From Ichthyophonus hoferi (Eukaryota; Opisthokonta; Ichthyosporea; Ichthyophonida; Ichthyophonidae), in contig NAOQ01000429.1 in assembly GCA_002751075.1 (NCBI GenBank), positions 4,873-48,325 of the forward strand: a stretch of 43,453 nt of DNA, given 5' to 3'. The position numbers and the translations under genes were made by a program. The notes below the pieces were generated by a model. It saw only the letters and a program-made list of their open reading frames with translations, searched no databases and was not told where the DNA came from. Of this stretch, positions 24,235-36,020 are shown one piece after another. Every line of letters begins with the position of its first letter. The stretch's first letter is position 1.

Positions 24235-25085
24235 ATCGGAGGTGTCCTCATCAATTTCCGCCAAGTCTGAATCAAAATAAGATGATGATGATAAGTTCTC
24301 AGACCTTGATGAGGAGTTAAGTTGTCTTAAGAGGAAAGTTGGCGGTACTGGAATAAATCATTTTGTTGGAGCTGTGCAGATGGTCGGTAAGCTACCAATA
24401 GTAGAATCGGGAGAAGGTACAGTTACCTTCTGTTTCTTGCTTACACGACTAGACCGATCGATGGTCCTAGGAGTCAAGAGTAAATGTCGTTTGCTGAACT
24501 TGGATCTTATGGATGACTTATACTTGGACATGCTAAGATACACAATTATTGAAAATATTGATTATAGTACATATATATTTATTAATAATTTCCGGTCCTT
24601 GTGCAAAACCTTTCTAGGTGTTATATAATTCCTGTCAATCATGCGGAATACCAGTCAGTATACTTAATATGGTGTATTATTCAAATCAATATAGACATTG
24701 GAATATAAGTTTGCACTAAGAACCAAACTTAGCGCTAATACCTAAGATTACTATGAAGTTATCTAAAAGTTAATGTCCTGAAAGGGTTAAGCTCCAATAT
24801 TACAATATAAAAGTCCCAAGTTAAAACTAAAGCCTGTGCCTTAAAAAGCCTTTTGTTAATTGCAATCTAATCGCTAGCCATAATCTATGACTTTGTTAAA
24901 GCTAATTGCTATTAATTAAAACATATCTATTACTAGTTTTGTACCAGTAATCCAATAATTCCTAACTGATTAATAATTCTAAGTATAATAATATTAACCA
25001 ATAAGTGAAGGTTTAGTAAGTAACTAAGTACTTCATACAATATAATTAATTAAACCTATATACGTACTAGCTTAATATAATAACA
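24235..25085 (-). mobile_element. TGTT-unit, copy C, inserted into the hAT relic
   Basis: On the minus strand it starts TGTTATTATATTAAGC at 25085. The leader shares with A and B the TTTTAATTAATAGCAATTAG block, the TATACTGACTGG box and GGACCGGAAATTATTAATAA. The ORF starts at 24531 (MSKYKSSIRSKFSKRHLLL), continues LTPRTIDRSSRVSKKQKVTV and fades into an acidic Ser/Asp tail near 24240. hAT transposase text lies on both sides in the same sense, so the unit interrupts the transposase. AAAC occurs directly before the TGTT and again near 24215, a possible but weak target duplication. Confidence 0.78.
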
Positions 25086-25310
25086 GTTTTTAGGTTGAAC
25101 ATAATGCCATAAATTTCTAATATGGTGGTTTTATCGCCTTGAAAATTCCAAACTGTTTCATTGAAGATAATTAAGTCATTATCAAGAAATTCTAAATAGA
25201 CTTGTAGCTTATATGACCTGTTTTCATCATCATGATCATTCTTAAACAACTGCCTTAAGGTCTTTGGATACTACTTGCTATCAAGCCACATAAAATAAAT
25301 TTTGAAACAA
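25086..25310 (-). pseudogene. hAT transposase relic, middle part, upstream of the inserted unit
   Basis: The minus-strand frame (open from 25249) reads YLEFLDNDLIIFNETVWNFQ and then GDKTTILEIYGIMFNLK, stopping at the TGTT end of copy C. In hAT transposases a block of the form F--T---(F)QG-K-TI-EIY-IM--LK lies a short distance before the helical and dimerisation parts. Those parts are found on the other side of copy C. Protein-like text extends leftward in the protein to about 25310. At least one stop is present. Confidence 0.6.
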
Positions 25311-25764
25311 ATTAAGGAAAATTGATGTAAACAACTATAAAAGCTTATTAGCTTAATTTGTTGGAAGATTGAAACTCTTTAACTCGTTAACGTAAACCCT
25401 TTTACTGCAAAAATAAGTATTTAAATTTAAATTTGTAAGATTCCTGCTCATTAAATTTGTCGAACATTAAACTCTTTAAAGACAACAACGCAATAGTTTC
25501 CGATCATGTTTCCCACATCTTGGTTAAGACAATTATTTATTTCTACCTAATAGCTAGTTTGTGTCTGTCAACGGCAGTTTCACGGGGATTTTAAATGACA
25601 TTAACTTATAGATCTGGATCAGAGAATCAACTTATCTTTTAAGATTAAGTGAGAAAAGATGCTTAACCGAATATTCTTCATTTAAGCATGGTTTGTACTA
25701 TATCTCTTTAGAAATGTTGCTTCAATGCCTCAATATCTGGGTTCTTCAACCTTATAAATGTTAT
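25311..25764. other. AT-rich stretch without a supportable gene
   Basis: May hold further, unrecognisable hAT sequence on the minus strand. Nothing can be named. Confidence 0.35.
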
Positions 25765-25962
25765 TTATAGAAATTTGTGTTCATGCCTTTTTTTCTTATT
25801 ATCAATATCAATATCAATACTACTAAATTTCCCACTTGCAGTATTTAATAAGAAAATATCCACAAGTTGTTTGCTAAATACGTGGTAATTGTTGCCTAAA
25901 AAATAAATTGGGTTCTTACTACCGCCAATGTCCTCACCTTTGATCCTATTTTTCTTAAACAT
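25765..25962 (-). CDS. Unassigned 65-residue ORF
   Basis: ATG at 25962. It reads MFKKNRIKGEDIGGSKNPIY, then a hydrophobic/polar mix (VFSKQLVDIFLLNTASGKF) and a basic end. The composition is more protein-like than in neighbouring frames, and it lies in the sense of the hAT relic, so it may be another piece of a mobile-element protein. No motif recognised. Confidence 0.22.
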   Translation of the reverse strand: MFKKNRIKGEDIGGSKNPIYFLGNNYHVFSKQLVDIFLLNTASGKFSSIDIDIDNKKKRHEHKFL

Positions 25963-27074
25963 GACTCTTGTATATCAGTTATTACACTAAAATATGCATT
26001 GGTATTAATAAAACAAACAACCAATCAATATAAATACATGTGCGTTTATGTCTAATGAAAAATACGATATACAAACTTTGCCAATCCAATTACATAACAA
26101 TCACTTTGGGTTGCATACTTACATAAACTAGAGACAATTTTATTTGTTCTCAACATATTGAATAAAGCCAAAAATTTATCGATTAGAACGCCTATGGCAA
26201 TCGTCATGCACTGCGGGGCAGAATTGCTAATTTACGGTTCTAAAACCATGTATCAATCAACTTAACGAACAATTACCTCCTAACATCTTAGCATATTTAA
26301 AAATGAAGAAGTCATTAGTAAAACTCTTATCTTCTACATTTTGTAGTCACAGCTCCACATTCAACAATCAATAACATATAACAATAAACAATACGCTTTA
26401 CTCATTTAGAGTTGGTTGGTGATGTGCACATACACTAAACAAAAAGTGCCTGTCACATAATACAACAGAGTTGTTTAAAATAATAGATGTATAGATATAC
26501 CAATATCTTTGTACAAGAGTGGAGCAATCGGCCAGATCCTTGTGGTGTGATGAGAACTTGAATATGAGGTCCATAACACAGATTAATGTGAGTTCAATAT
26601 AAATAACTATTCAGAATTTCAACAAAAACTTTAGATTTTAAAAAATACCTGCTTTGGTATGTGAGTCGTCCAATATAACTACGGACATTCAAATTGTACT
26701 CATATGCCATCATTTTATAACGTGCGTAATCGTTATTCGTTTACTTACTATTTGTATGCTTAAATGCATAGACTGTACTATTCATGGTTGGATTAGGATC
26801 TTGTGTAAGAAACGAATCTGCATTCTAAATAATAGCAATGCGTTGTAAACCAATGAATTAGTTTATAGATTGAAAAGGCTAAATTTCATCAGTAACGGTA
26901 GGTAGCCGTTTAATGATTGGATCACAAATTATTATTGAATTATGTTAAGTCTATAATGAATTGAATACATACCCCGGATGAACTTTCTGTCCGGATGCAA
27001 AAACATATTGCGAGAGAGTCAACAATGACCGGAGAGTGGATGGGGAGGTCAGTATTTATCATAATGAACTATAT
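25963..27074. other. AT-rich non-coding stretch
   Basis: No gene, RNA gene or repeat that I can support. Confidence 0.4.
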
Positions 27075-27254
27075 AATACGTCATGAGATCAATATTTTTT
27101 GAATTATAATTACTCTTAGTGGTATATTACATAATGTGTTATACTTAAGTAAAAACATTTATGAAATGAAAGATAGAACAACACAATTGCTCAGATAATC
27201 TGACTCGCCTAGTTACTTTTGCATAATTGGAGCGAATTAAATGTGAGCATCTGG
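27075..27254 (+). repeat. 180-bp exact direct repeat, left copy beside the gap
   Basis: Begins AATACGTCATGAGATCAATA and ends GTGAGCATCTGG immediately before the N run. It is identical to 27438-27617, which starts immediately after the N run. Exact identity placed exactly at the gap edges is the pattern of contig ends that overlap but were not merged. Confidence 0.95.
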
Positions 27255-27437
27255 NNNNNNNNNNNNNNNNNNNNNNNNNNNNNNNNNNNNNNNNNNNNNN
27301 NNNNNNNNNNNNNNNNNNNNNNNNNNNNNNNNNNNNNNNNNNNNNNNNNNNNNNNNNNNNNNNNNNNNNNNNNNNNNNNNNNNNNNNNNNNNNNNNNNNN
27401 NNNNNNNNNNNNNNNNNNNNNNNNNNNNNNNNNNNNN
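27255..27437. other. Assembly gap (183 N)
   Basis: N run flanked on both sides by the same 180 bases. It may not represent missing sequence at all. Confidence 0.99.
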
Positions 27438-27617
27438 AATACGTCATGAGATCAATATTTTTTGAATTATAATTACTCTTAGTGGTATATTACATAATGT
27501 GTTATACTTAAGTAAAAACATTTATGAAATGAAAGATAGAACAACACAATTGCTCAGATAATCTGACTCGCCTAGTTACTTTTGCATAATTGGAGCGAAT
27601 TAAATGTGAGCATCTGG
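27438..27617 (+). repeat. 180-bp exact direct repeat, right copy beside the gap
   Basis: Identical to 27075-27254. Offset is 363 bp. Confidence 0.95.
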
Positions 27618-29040
27618 AACAGAGAGATAAATAAAATAGCAATATATACTCTACTAAATTGAAACTCTCGCATGAAGAAGCGTGCTAAATGGAAAGCTCG
27701 TGAGTTGCCCCTCTGATGCACATGAAAATGAAGTCTTGCAATTGTGAAATCTCAATATTTATATAAAGACAGACGGCAGTAATTGTAACATAAACCGGGC
27801 CTGAGTTTAGGGAGTACTGAGCATTGGACTGAAAATGATGCTAGCTGACTGTTGATAAGCGGCGACAGTTGAAACGACTGTCAAAGTATACGACTCGATA
27901 TCACCAACAAATGATAAAAACATTTCAAGGTAACTAATTATAGGTGGGTAGGATGAGAGCGGCGGCAAAAGGCTGGAGATGTGGTGTATACTACTGTTGT
28001 AACTGCACTTTCAGCCTTTTGGGGGAAAGCAGTTAAGCACCACTCGTAATGAACGGTTTGTAAATAATGCGTATCACAGTAGTCAATTCGGAAAAACACT
28101 GAACTGTACCGTTTTATATTTCTTTAGCCGCTAATCATGTTTTTAAAAATAAAAATAAAATGTATTGCATGTACTGTTTCTACCAGTGTCCTTATAGGCT
28201 TAGATTAGAGACGGCGGGATATCAACATACTATGTCATTAACAGCCACGCATCACAAGGATAAAGTGGCCGATCTGCAATCTGTGGAATGTCCTCTCCAT
28301 TGGTGGGCCTAATAGCTCTAGTGAGAGTTGGAAGAGTGTTGCAATAAAATAATTAAGAAATACAATTGGGAGTTTTTTGGGGGGAAACTCGCGATTACCG
28401 TTTTCCAAAAGTAATTTTCATAAATTTCTCACATCAAATTTCTAGGCCTGTTTTAAAACATATATTATTGGATTAATATCATGACATGCTTTTTACCGTA
28501 ATGAAATTGAACGTTACGCCAAATTTTATTAGACAACAACGTTCATTTAACTTGAATAGAGGCTATCTAGATTGGCCATATTAGGGTAGTTTTACTTCAC
28601 TCTGTGCTATTATAGTCTTATCTGACTAGTCTAAATATTCAATATTCATTTGCTACAATTGAGCTGGCTTTGTCTCCATTATTTTGTTTATGTGTTTCCA
28701 TAACATTTTTAGTACTAATTTTAGTGCTAATTCTAGGCTCTACCACTGGTTGTGTTATGTATGGAGTTCCAACCCATGGAACCGTATTTATTAGGACAAA
28801 CGACAAGTGAGTCGTAACTCGAGGTTCAGTTTTATATACATAATATAGTTAACATATAGTTAACATATATATATATACATGTACCATTTTGTACCCTAAC
28901 TATATATGGATGCATGAATATATAGGTGCGTTGTTTTATTAGTAACAAGTCATCATAAAGCTTTAGCTTTTGTGGGCCTTCAGTATCTCTGTCGAGTATT
29001 ACTTTGCATTGCGCATAAAACCTTTTCAAAACATCTATTA
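27618..29040. other. Non-coding stretch upstream of the homeobox gene
   Basis: No gene seen. A TA-rich run at about 28866-28878 lies about 170 bp before the start codon and could include the core promoter. The open frame continues upstream of ATG 29041 to 28972 without another ATG, so a spliced 5' exon cannot be excluded. Confidence 0.4.
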
Positions 29041-30899
29041 ATGGAAGATAATCCGGAAAGTGGCTCTGATAGAGAGCGCATTATGTACATTAACGAAGAA
29101 GAGGAGGATATGGGAAAGAGGGAAGATGGGCTGCGCGTTCACATGGAAAACCCTGATCCTCAATCAGGGCAAAAGAGAAAGCGTACATCCTTCACACACA
29201 ACCAGTTACATGAGCTAGAAAAGGCATTTCAACAAAACCATATCCCTGAATTGCGAGTACGCGAAGCTTTAGGGAAGAGATTGGAACTTGATGAGAAAAT
29301 AATAAGATATTGGTTTCAGAATAAGCGACAGAAACTGCGTGAAAAACAGAAAAAAGATGAAGCTGATTATTATAAGGTTTGCGGGTATTTTTTGCCACCT
29401 CATTTTCACTTGGGTCTTATTGTTATTCTACGTCCTATAGCATTATCTAGCTGTGGAATCAAGATATTAATGATATTAAAATAAATCATGTTTTTGTATT
29501 TTAGGGGTAGTGGGCTTATGGATACATGCCAAAGGTTTGAGCTTTCATCACGGTGGCAAAGGTCTTCATATATATGTATATTCTCTTCAAATACAATTAT
29601 GTGCGCTTCCTTTGTATCAGAAATAATGCGGAAGCCGATCCTATCTATAAATAGCCTAATAGGGATGCAACGATGTTTTTCTCTTTTATCTGACTAGTCA
29701 TTCCTTTGTTTTATGCATTCAAATGTCCTATTAAGCTATGCTATGTACCAATGCTAAGTGACTGTTGTTCACTTTCATCCCCAGGGAATGAAGGGTACTG
29801 GCCCCGAGTTTGGACGCGATCTATTTCCTGCATCAGGGTGAGTTCCATAATGCTCTATTTGTATATATGGGGCCGTATTTGGACACTTCGTCCTGATCGA
29901 TGGGACTTATTTTTCTTGATTTGGCATACCAGTGTTTTCATATATTGCTAAGAAGATAGTGTTAGTTAAGTTTATTATTGATTGTTGTTATCGATCCCAA
30001 TGCATTTAAACATGATGATTAGCACGTTCTGGAAGTAGAACTCGTTGCTTCAATGTTATATATAAAAATTCTAATAAATATGCCACACCCATATCTATGA
30101 AGCACTCACTCCCTACTCCCTCATAACCATCTTCTCCATCAACAGTTATGGATTCCAAATGATGCCAGTCTCTGGGCCTGGTTACCCACCCCAACCACCC
30201 CTGCCTATAATGAGCTATGATGAAGCCTGCTACAGCCAGCATCCTCCCATGCCCCGAGGTGGGATGGGTGGGCCAGGGATCACTGAAATGGCTAGGAGCG
30301 AGTCACTGCAGCGATCACACATTCCGGGCCCTATGATTCACGATGACCGCCCAGCCAGACCTGGAGGCGTTCACCGTATGCCCCATCAATGCTGCCCGTG
30401 TATGCAGCAGCTGCAGCACACCTTTGAGCAACTATCCAGTATTGTACCTGGAATTAAGGCTGATACGCCCAGCACCGAGATTCTTTATGCCACGCTTAAT
30501 TATGTGCGCAATACACAGTCTTATGTCAACACGGGCATTTACCCCTCCCCCCACATCACCACTGCCCAGTTGAACCCTACCTCCCTCCAGACTGTCGACA
30601 AGCCACTCTCTTCTGGTGAATCTACTTACGATGAGTCAGGCGTGCACCAGCACCCTTCTGGTCGGGACCAATCTATAGCCAAGCTACCTCAACAAGAAAG
30701 CTCTGTGACATATCGTGAGACATTAACGGTAGATCAACCTCTAAGTTCAGATAATCACCGTACTGCAACTACCAGTGGTCATGTGTCTGGGGATGATGAC
30801 TGTGGCGGAGACCTTCAGAAATTACAAACACAGAAAGTACCCGTGCAAGAGGATGCACCTGTAGCCCCCCATTTCTCCCAATCACCTGACGAGGATTAG
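29041..30899 (+). CDS. Homeodomain transcription factor, 3 exons, 380 residues
   Basis: Exons 29041-29376, 29785-29837 and 30146-30899; donors GTTTGC and GTGAGT, acceptors CCCCAG and CAACAG, phases consistent. Residues 1-43 are acidic. The homeodomain spans about 44-103 with the expected R5, F8, L16, F20, W48, F49, N51 and R53 (homeodomain numbering); recognition helix IIRYWFQNKRQK with Q50 and an unusual Tyr at 47. There is no three-residue TALE insertion, so it is a typical 60-residue class. After a basic extension the remainder is disordered in character: Pro/Gly/Met-rich (GYPPQPPLP), a compact CCPCMQQLQ segment with predicted helix, then Ser/Thr/Asp-rich to the stop. Expected to be a nuclear DNA-binding regulator; target genes are unknown. 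Class assignment beyond homeodomain is not possible here. Confidence 0.93.
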
Positions 30900-33800
30900 C
30901 TGATCCATGCTGCAATGTTTTTGTTTATATTCCTTTCTCCTTATCCCATACACAATTGATTCAATTCATTTTCAGTCCACTGTCTCGCAAACTGTCTTCG
31001 TGTTTGTGGCTTGATATTAGTGATATAACTAGCTATCGTTTCATATTGTTTAGAATTATTATAGAGGCGACTTATTATTATTTTTTGTAAAACATATATT
31101 TATTTGGTAAGAGGTCATTGTGTTCAGTTTAAAATTACATACTATCAGCTGAGAAACTGGTGAATCTAGGGATCATGAACTTTCCTTTATTGTACAACTA
31201 TCTTAGGACCAAACGTTTTTTTGTAATTTTGAGAGGTTTAAAATTGTAGACCATAGGTGGTGTGAATTTCACATTATGCAGCTCAAAAATATTGTCTATG
31301 TTCCAACGCTATTAGGTGAGCTGAACGTAATATACCGACAGACACCTTATTCGGGTTCCCATTAACTTTTGATTGTTTATATTTTTCTCTCTTTTAGCCT
31401 TGGTTCGTCCTTTTTATACGATAGTCACTGACACTTAGAAATATGGCTTGGGCTTGTATTATATCTTTTGCGTTTGTAATGTATGCACACGAAGCATAAG
31501 TAATACAGGATGTGCTCTCCATTTCAGATGTTCAGATAGTGCTATTAATGTGCGACCTACTTATAATTCTGGACTATTTAATTTGCCCAAGAACGTAGAT
31601 AAGACTATTGCTTTGAATCTGTGTGCTGATATGTTTGCCTGTCTATTATTACTTGTATATACTAATGGGACATGCAAGACTATACGCTATATGCCTTGAT
31701 TATTAAATTTCTGATGAAAGACGTAGTACTGGCAGAATAAATGAGCTAGATTAAGTCAGTAGTCCTCTTCATAAGTATAAGTGTTCAGATGCACCTATCT
31801 CTAGACGTTTTGATAATCCTTGGATGTTCATCACCATTTGTTTTTAAGGTCTTGAACAGCAGAAGGAATATATCCAAACTTGGAGTCACTCTTTACAAGA
31901 ATCCTACCTTTATACCTATTATCTTCAGTACGGCTCCAAAGAAAAGAAGAATATTGGCAAAAGCGTTGTGTCATCGACATATTTGTACTAAGGTCAGTCT
32001 CTAGATCATGGATTTGTGAGAAACTCGGCCAGTAAATTCAATTTTACTTTTCCCTTCATCTATACTGATGCCATATATACATATATCTTACCCAAAGGCC
32101 ATATTAACAATGAAAATATAATTTTAGGAGAGTCCCTAGTTGGATGACCCTTAATCATCGTTAGTGATAGGTCATAAAGGCTTGCTACAATCAGATGAAT
32201 TAACTTGACTTGCTGTGTCGGGCATCTTACCCCTTCAATTGTGTCTATTAGTTGTACATCCTTGGCAACTTTGGCTGTTCAATCTAATACATATGATTTA
32301 CAGCTATTTTTTGATTAATTTACGCTTACCTACAATGATAAGCTGGAAAATGCCTTATAAATACGATTCATATACCGCGGCTTTGATCATAGCTACTCAT
32401 TTCAATTTGTTTTCTATTTGCAAACTCAATCATATTTGCGGGCCTCCCATAGCTTCCTTGGTTAGGGTAGGATTCTAGTGCTCTCCCAACAAGGATTTCA
32501 AATTATACAACAGGACCTGGCTTGTTTCGTATTAAAATAGTCTCCGCTCCACAGTTGGTTACCAACATTCGCATAACTGACTGTAGTCAAATTTCCAGTC
32601 CTATTATCCTGCCTTAAGGTTGAAAACAATACGGTACACTACTGAATGTTATATCTTATATAGTAGTGCATATCGGAGAAGGAGCATACTTTTCATCTTT
32701 ATCTTGAAAGGACTTCCAGCTTTTCTGGTCACCTGGCTAATGAAATAGAGTGACAAATCTTAAATGACCCTTTAACTGTACCTGTTGGTTTAAGCCTGGA
32801 AATTAATTTTTGCGCGGTCCTGATCCTTTGGGTGTACTTGCATTGAGTACAAACAGTTTATTGAAGTATTTCTCAGCTTGTGAACTTTGTAGCAATTATA
32901 ATTTGCACCTGGTGGTTCGCATTTATTTATTTTCTATTGCCATGGGTTGAGAATGTATGAAGACTGGAGTACCTTACTTCATGTAAGGCATATACATTAA
33001 TGGGTGTGACAGTAAAGTTCGGTAGATAGATTTGTGGGTTCATCTAAGTTATGAGAGCTCTGGCACCATTCGAATTCAGCCTGGAACCCGGCATGTGGGT
33101 AAGGCTGGGTGATATTTGGTTAAACAAATTGTAAAACTAATATTACTTTGTGGTTGGTGCTAACAGTAGTATACTTTCCCTGGTAGGTATCTATAGCACG
33201 ACAAAGACTATATGAACAGAGCTGAAACAATCTAATACTGATGAGAAATTGTAATGATTGCTGGACACAGGAGTCATGATATCGTATGGGAGCTAGAGAC
33301 GGGATGAAAAACGTAAAATAGATACATCGTACATAGATGACAGCAGAGCTGTTAGAGTAAATCCAATGTTTTGGTAGAAAGAAAAAATAATTAAAAATCA
33401 ATAATAATAAAATTTTAAAAAAAAATTAAAGAAAAGAAAATAAAAAGTGAAAAATAACTAAACATAAATTGTTATACTAGTAGCCCTTACACTGTTTAAA
33501 TATATTAACTCCCGTTAACTCTATTTTTAATATTCTACAAGGGTGTCTCTTCTTATACGTATAGCTGGGCCAGACCCATTTAGGACGTATACATTTAAAC
33601 CCGAGTAGATACACTATATCCCAAGGTAATTAAGAAAATTTTAGTGTGGTATAAATAACTCGGCTTAAAACAAATAAAAGAGGAAAACAAATGTGAGTAA
33701 GGGAGGGTTGAACTTGTAAACTTAGTATGACATATTCTCTAGGGGATGGCAGACACCACTAGATATGGATTAAGTAACAATTGTAGGGATTACTTGGCGA

Positions 33801-34858
33801 TCAATTTAACTGTTCAAGTGATTTATGTACGGTTAGTATTAATCGTAGAGATTAATCAGTGATAACCCCGACTCTGGAAAACGAATAATATTGCTGTACA
33901 ACTACATGTACAGACTAAGGGAAAAGTTATTTAATACATAACTACAGGCATTCCCCCTAGTACCGAAGGAAATAACGTAAATAACTTGAGACTATCCTTG
34001 AAGGAGAAAATGGAAGAGGAAAGGTTACGCTGAAAGGAAAAAAATGAAAAATAGGTTTGTGTGTGTTAAGTGACGTGGACTAAAAAGACAAACGGAGCAT
34101 AGTAATAGTGACAATGGAGCCAGAAAAGGACCAAGAACGTCGACCTAAAGTGTTGGATATACATAATATAGGGTCGGTATGTGCGGTTTGGCTGACTGCC
34201 AAACAGGCAAAGCTTGAGTGCTATTGTTTTTGTTGTTGTGTGTGATCGATCTTCTCTCTTTTTATAAAAAGAATTTTTGAGATCTGAATTATTGAGCATC
34301 GTACTTGTATTTGTACTCCTCCTCAACCACAAGAAGGAAATATTTAAAATGAGCTTGCATTTTAATTTTATTATATATTGGCTTGTTTTTATGTCGGCCT
34401 ATTTTATATTTACCTGGTATGGGTATGGTGGGCTATTTTGGTGGTTATGTATACGTATTGTAATGAGCAGTCTGTGTTTATATCATTCATCTTGATCTCT
34501 GTGTTTATTCATTTTTCTATAATTTTTAGTATGCAGATGTGTTTACATATCTATTGGCTGCTGTTTTTTGTTGTTATGCTAGTTGCCACGGCGTGTTGAC
34601 CGGGAGAATACGCTCATCTAAGTAGCTTAATGGCGATATAAGTATTATTTTGAGAGGTGGGGTGTTTTATCTGGTAATGACATCCTACTCTATAGTTCTC
34701 ATCTCTATATGCATACATTGCAAGTGTTCAAATGTTTCTTCCTTTGCCTCCCCAACCTTATTTACCATATACGGCTTGAACATCTTCATAAATACAGTTA
34801 TGTATTTAATCATAATTCCTACTTTATCTCCACCATCTAATTGGGGTTTTCTCTGCAG
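30900..34858. other. Long stretch between the homeobox gene and the next exons
   Basis: Contains the homeobox 3' UTR and, presumably, unrecognised 5' exons of the plus-strand gene whose later exons start at 34859. Open frames at 31448-31699, 31789-32004, 32215-32478 and 34277-34599 are hydrophobic/AT-driven and carry no motif. I could not connect any of them by matching splice phases. Confidence 0.35.
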
Positions 34859-36020
34859 TTACTGCCAGCTGACATCAGTACAGGCACCACAAATCAGGAC
34901 ATACCATCCTGCTATGTGCAATATGCAAGGTAGGCATTGACAGGGCCTCTCCCCACACACCAACCCTCTTCTACCTGCCTGTATATATAGCCATACATTG
35001 CTACACTACACCATTATATATTACACTATAGTATACTGTATATAGTCAGACCCATTCTTAATTCGGTTCATTATAATACCCCCTGCCTATCTATATTTAT
35101 GCAATCCTATTCTCTTCAGTCCTTTTCCATCTACAATCCTATAACTCGATTCCTCCATTTCCCTTTCGATTTTTCTTTAGACCCTTCACCTATCACCTTT
35201 TCTGCTTGTTTTATTCTGCCAATCAGTGGCCCTTTCCTGTCACTTCATAGTTACATCCCAATTGACATATATATAATCTAAGTACCTTAATACAGGATAC
35301 TGTATCTTTCTCTCTATTCTTATTCACCTATGTCCATGTGACCCAAGGTCATAGGAGATGAGGTGCAATGTGCTGAATAAGAAGTCATCACATATTGCTA
35401 TATATAGAAATGTATGCGTGCCCATGATTGGTACATGCAATGACCACTCATTAATACTACTACAACGGGGTGTTCACAGTCAGGCTCAATCAGAGAACTC
35501 TATCTTTCGTCATTTAGCCGTCCTGTCAAGGATCCTTAGCAACATTGTCCAATTGGCTAGCCTGCCACTCCCAGATAGCCCACCTGAAAGAGAGAAGCAC
35601 TTTGCCGATATAGTACTATTAGAGGTAGGATGAAGGCCTTGATTGGCCAGGCGGTAGAGTGGTGACGAGGCAATACACCGTCACCCTTACATAAAGAGAG
35701 ATGGCATGGCATGTTTATATAGGTTATATAGTACTGGCAGGGGAAAGGGGGTAGTCTACATTCTACATGCTATATATAGACATTAACATAACTCTGCCCT
35801 CCCTCAGAGAACAGTCATGGTGGGACTGCAGAAGATGACCAATGAGGTAGCCCGCCTACACAACAGCAACGAACAACTACGACAACATAGGGATGATGTC
35901 TACCAAGCATGCACCTTCTTTCTGGCCGAGTGCCAAGGGTTTAGGAATGTAGATAGTGTACACATAAATTATCTAAGCGACCACAGACAGCCTACAGCCC
36001 GTGTCACCCCGCTGAGATAG
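34859..36020 (+). CDS. 3' part of an unrecognised coiled-coil protein gene (three exons seen, start missing)
   Basis: Three plus-strand segments join with matching phases: 34859-34929 (acceptor CTCTGCAG, donor GTAGGC), 35480-35624 (acceptor TTCACAG, donor GTAGGA) and 35808-36020 (acceptor CCCTCAG, stop TAG). Together they give 142 residues. Residues about 25-70 are helical, with SIFRHLAVLSRILSNIVQLA and then a Pro-rich turn PLPDSPPEREKHF. About 73-115 form a coiled coil (TVMVGLQKMTNEVARLHNSN, then EQLRQHRDDVYQACTFFLAE). No enzyme motif or targeting signal is visible. The first in-frame Met lies only in the last exon, so at least one upstream exon is expected. I do not recognise the family. 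Confidence 0.6.

Noticed and set aside
15085-25085. Reading copies A-C simply as solo long terminal repeats
   Set aside because: The TGTT start would fit, but the related copy E has inverted, not direct, terminal arms, and each unit carries an ORF start. I leave the class open.
27145-27472. Open frames around 27.15-27.47 kb on both strands
   Set aside because: They cross the second N gap and carry no real information.
35640-35720. Possible tRNA-like sequence (GGCCAGGCGGTAGAGTGG)
   Set aside because: The D-arm-like word is not followed by a TTCRA box or a matching acceptor stem at the right distance.
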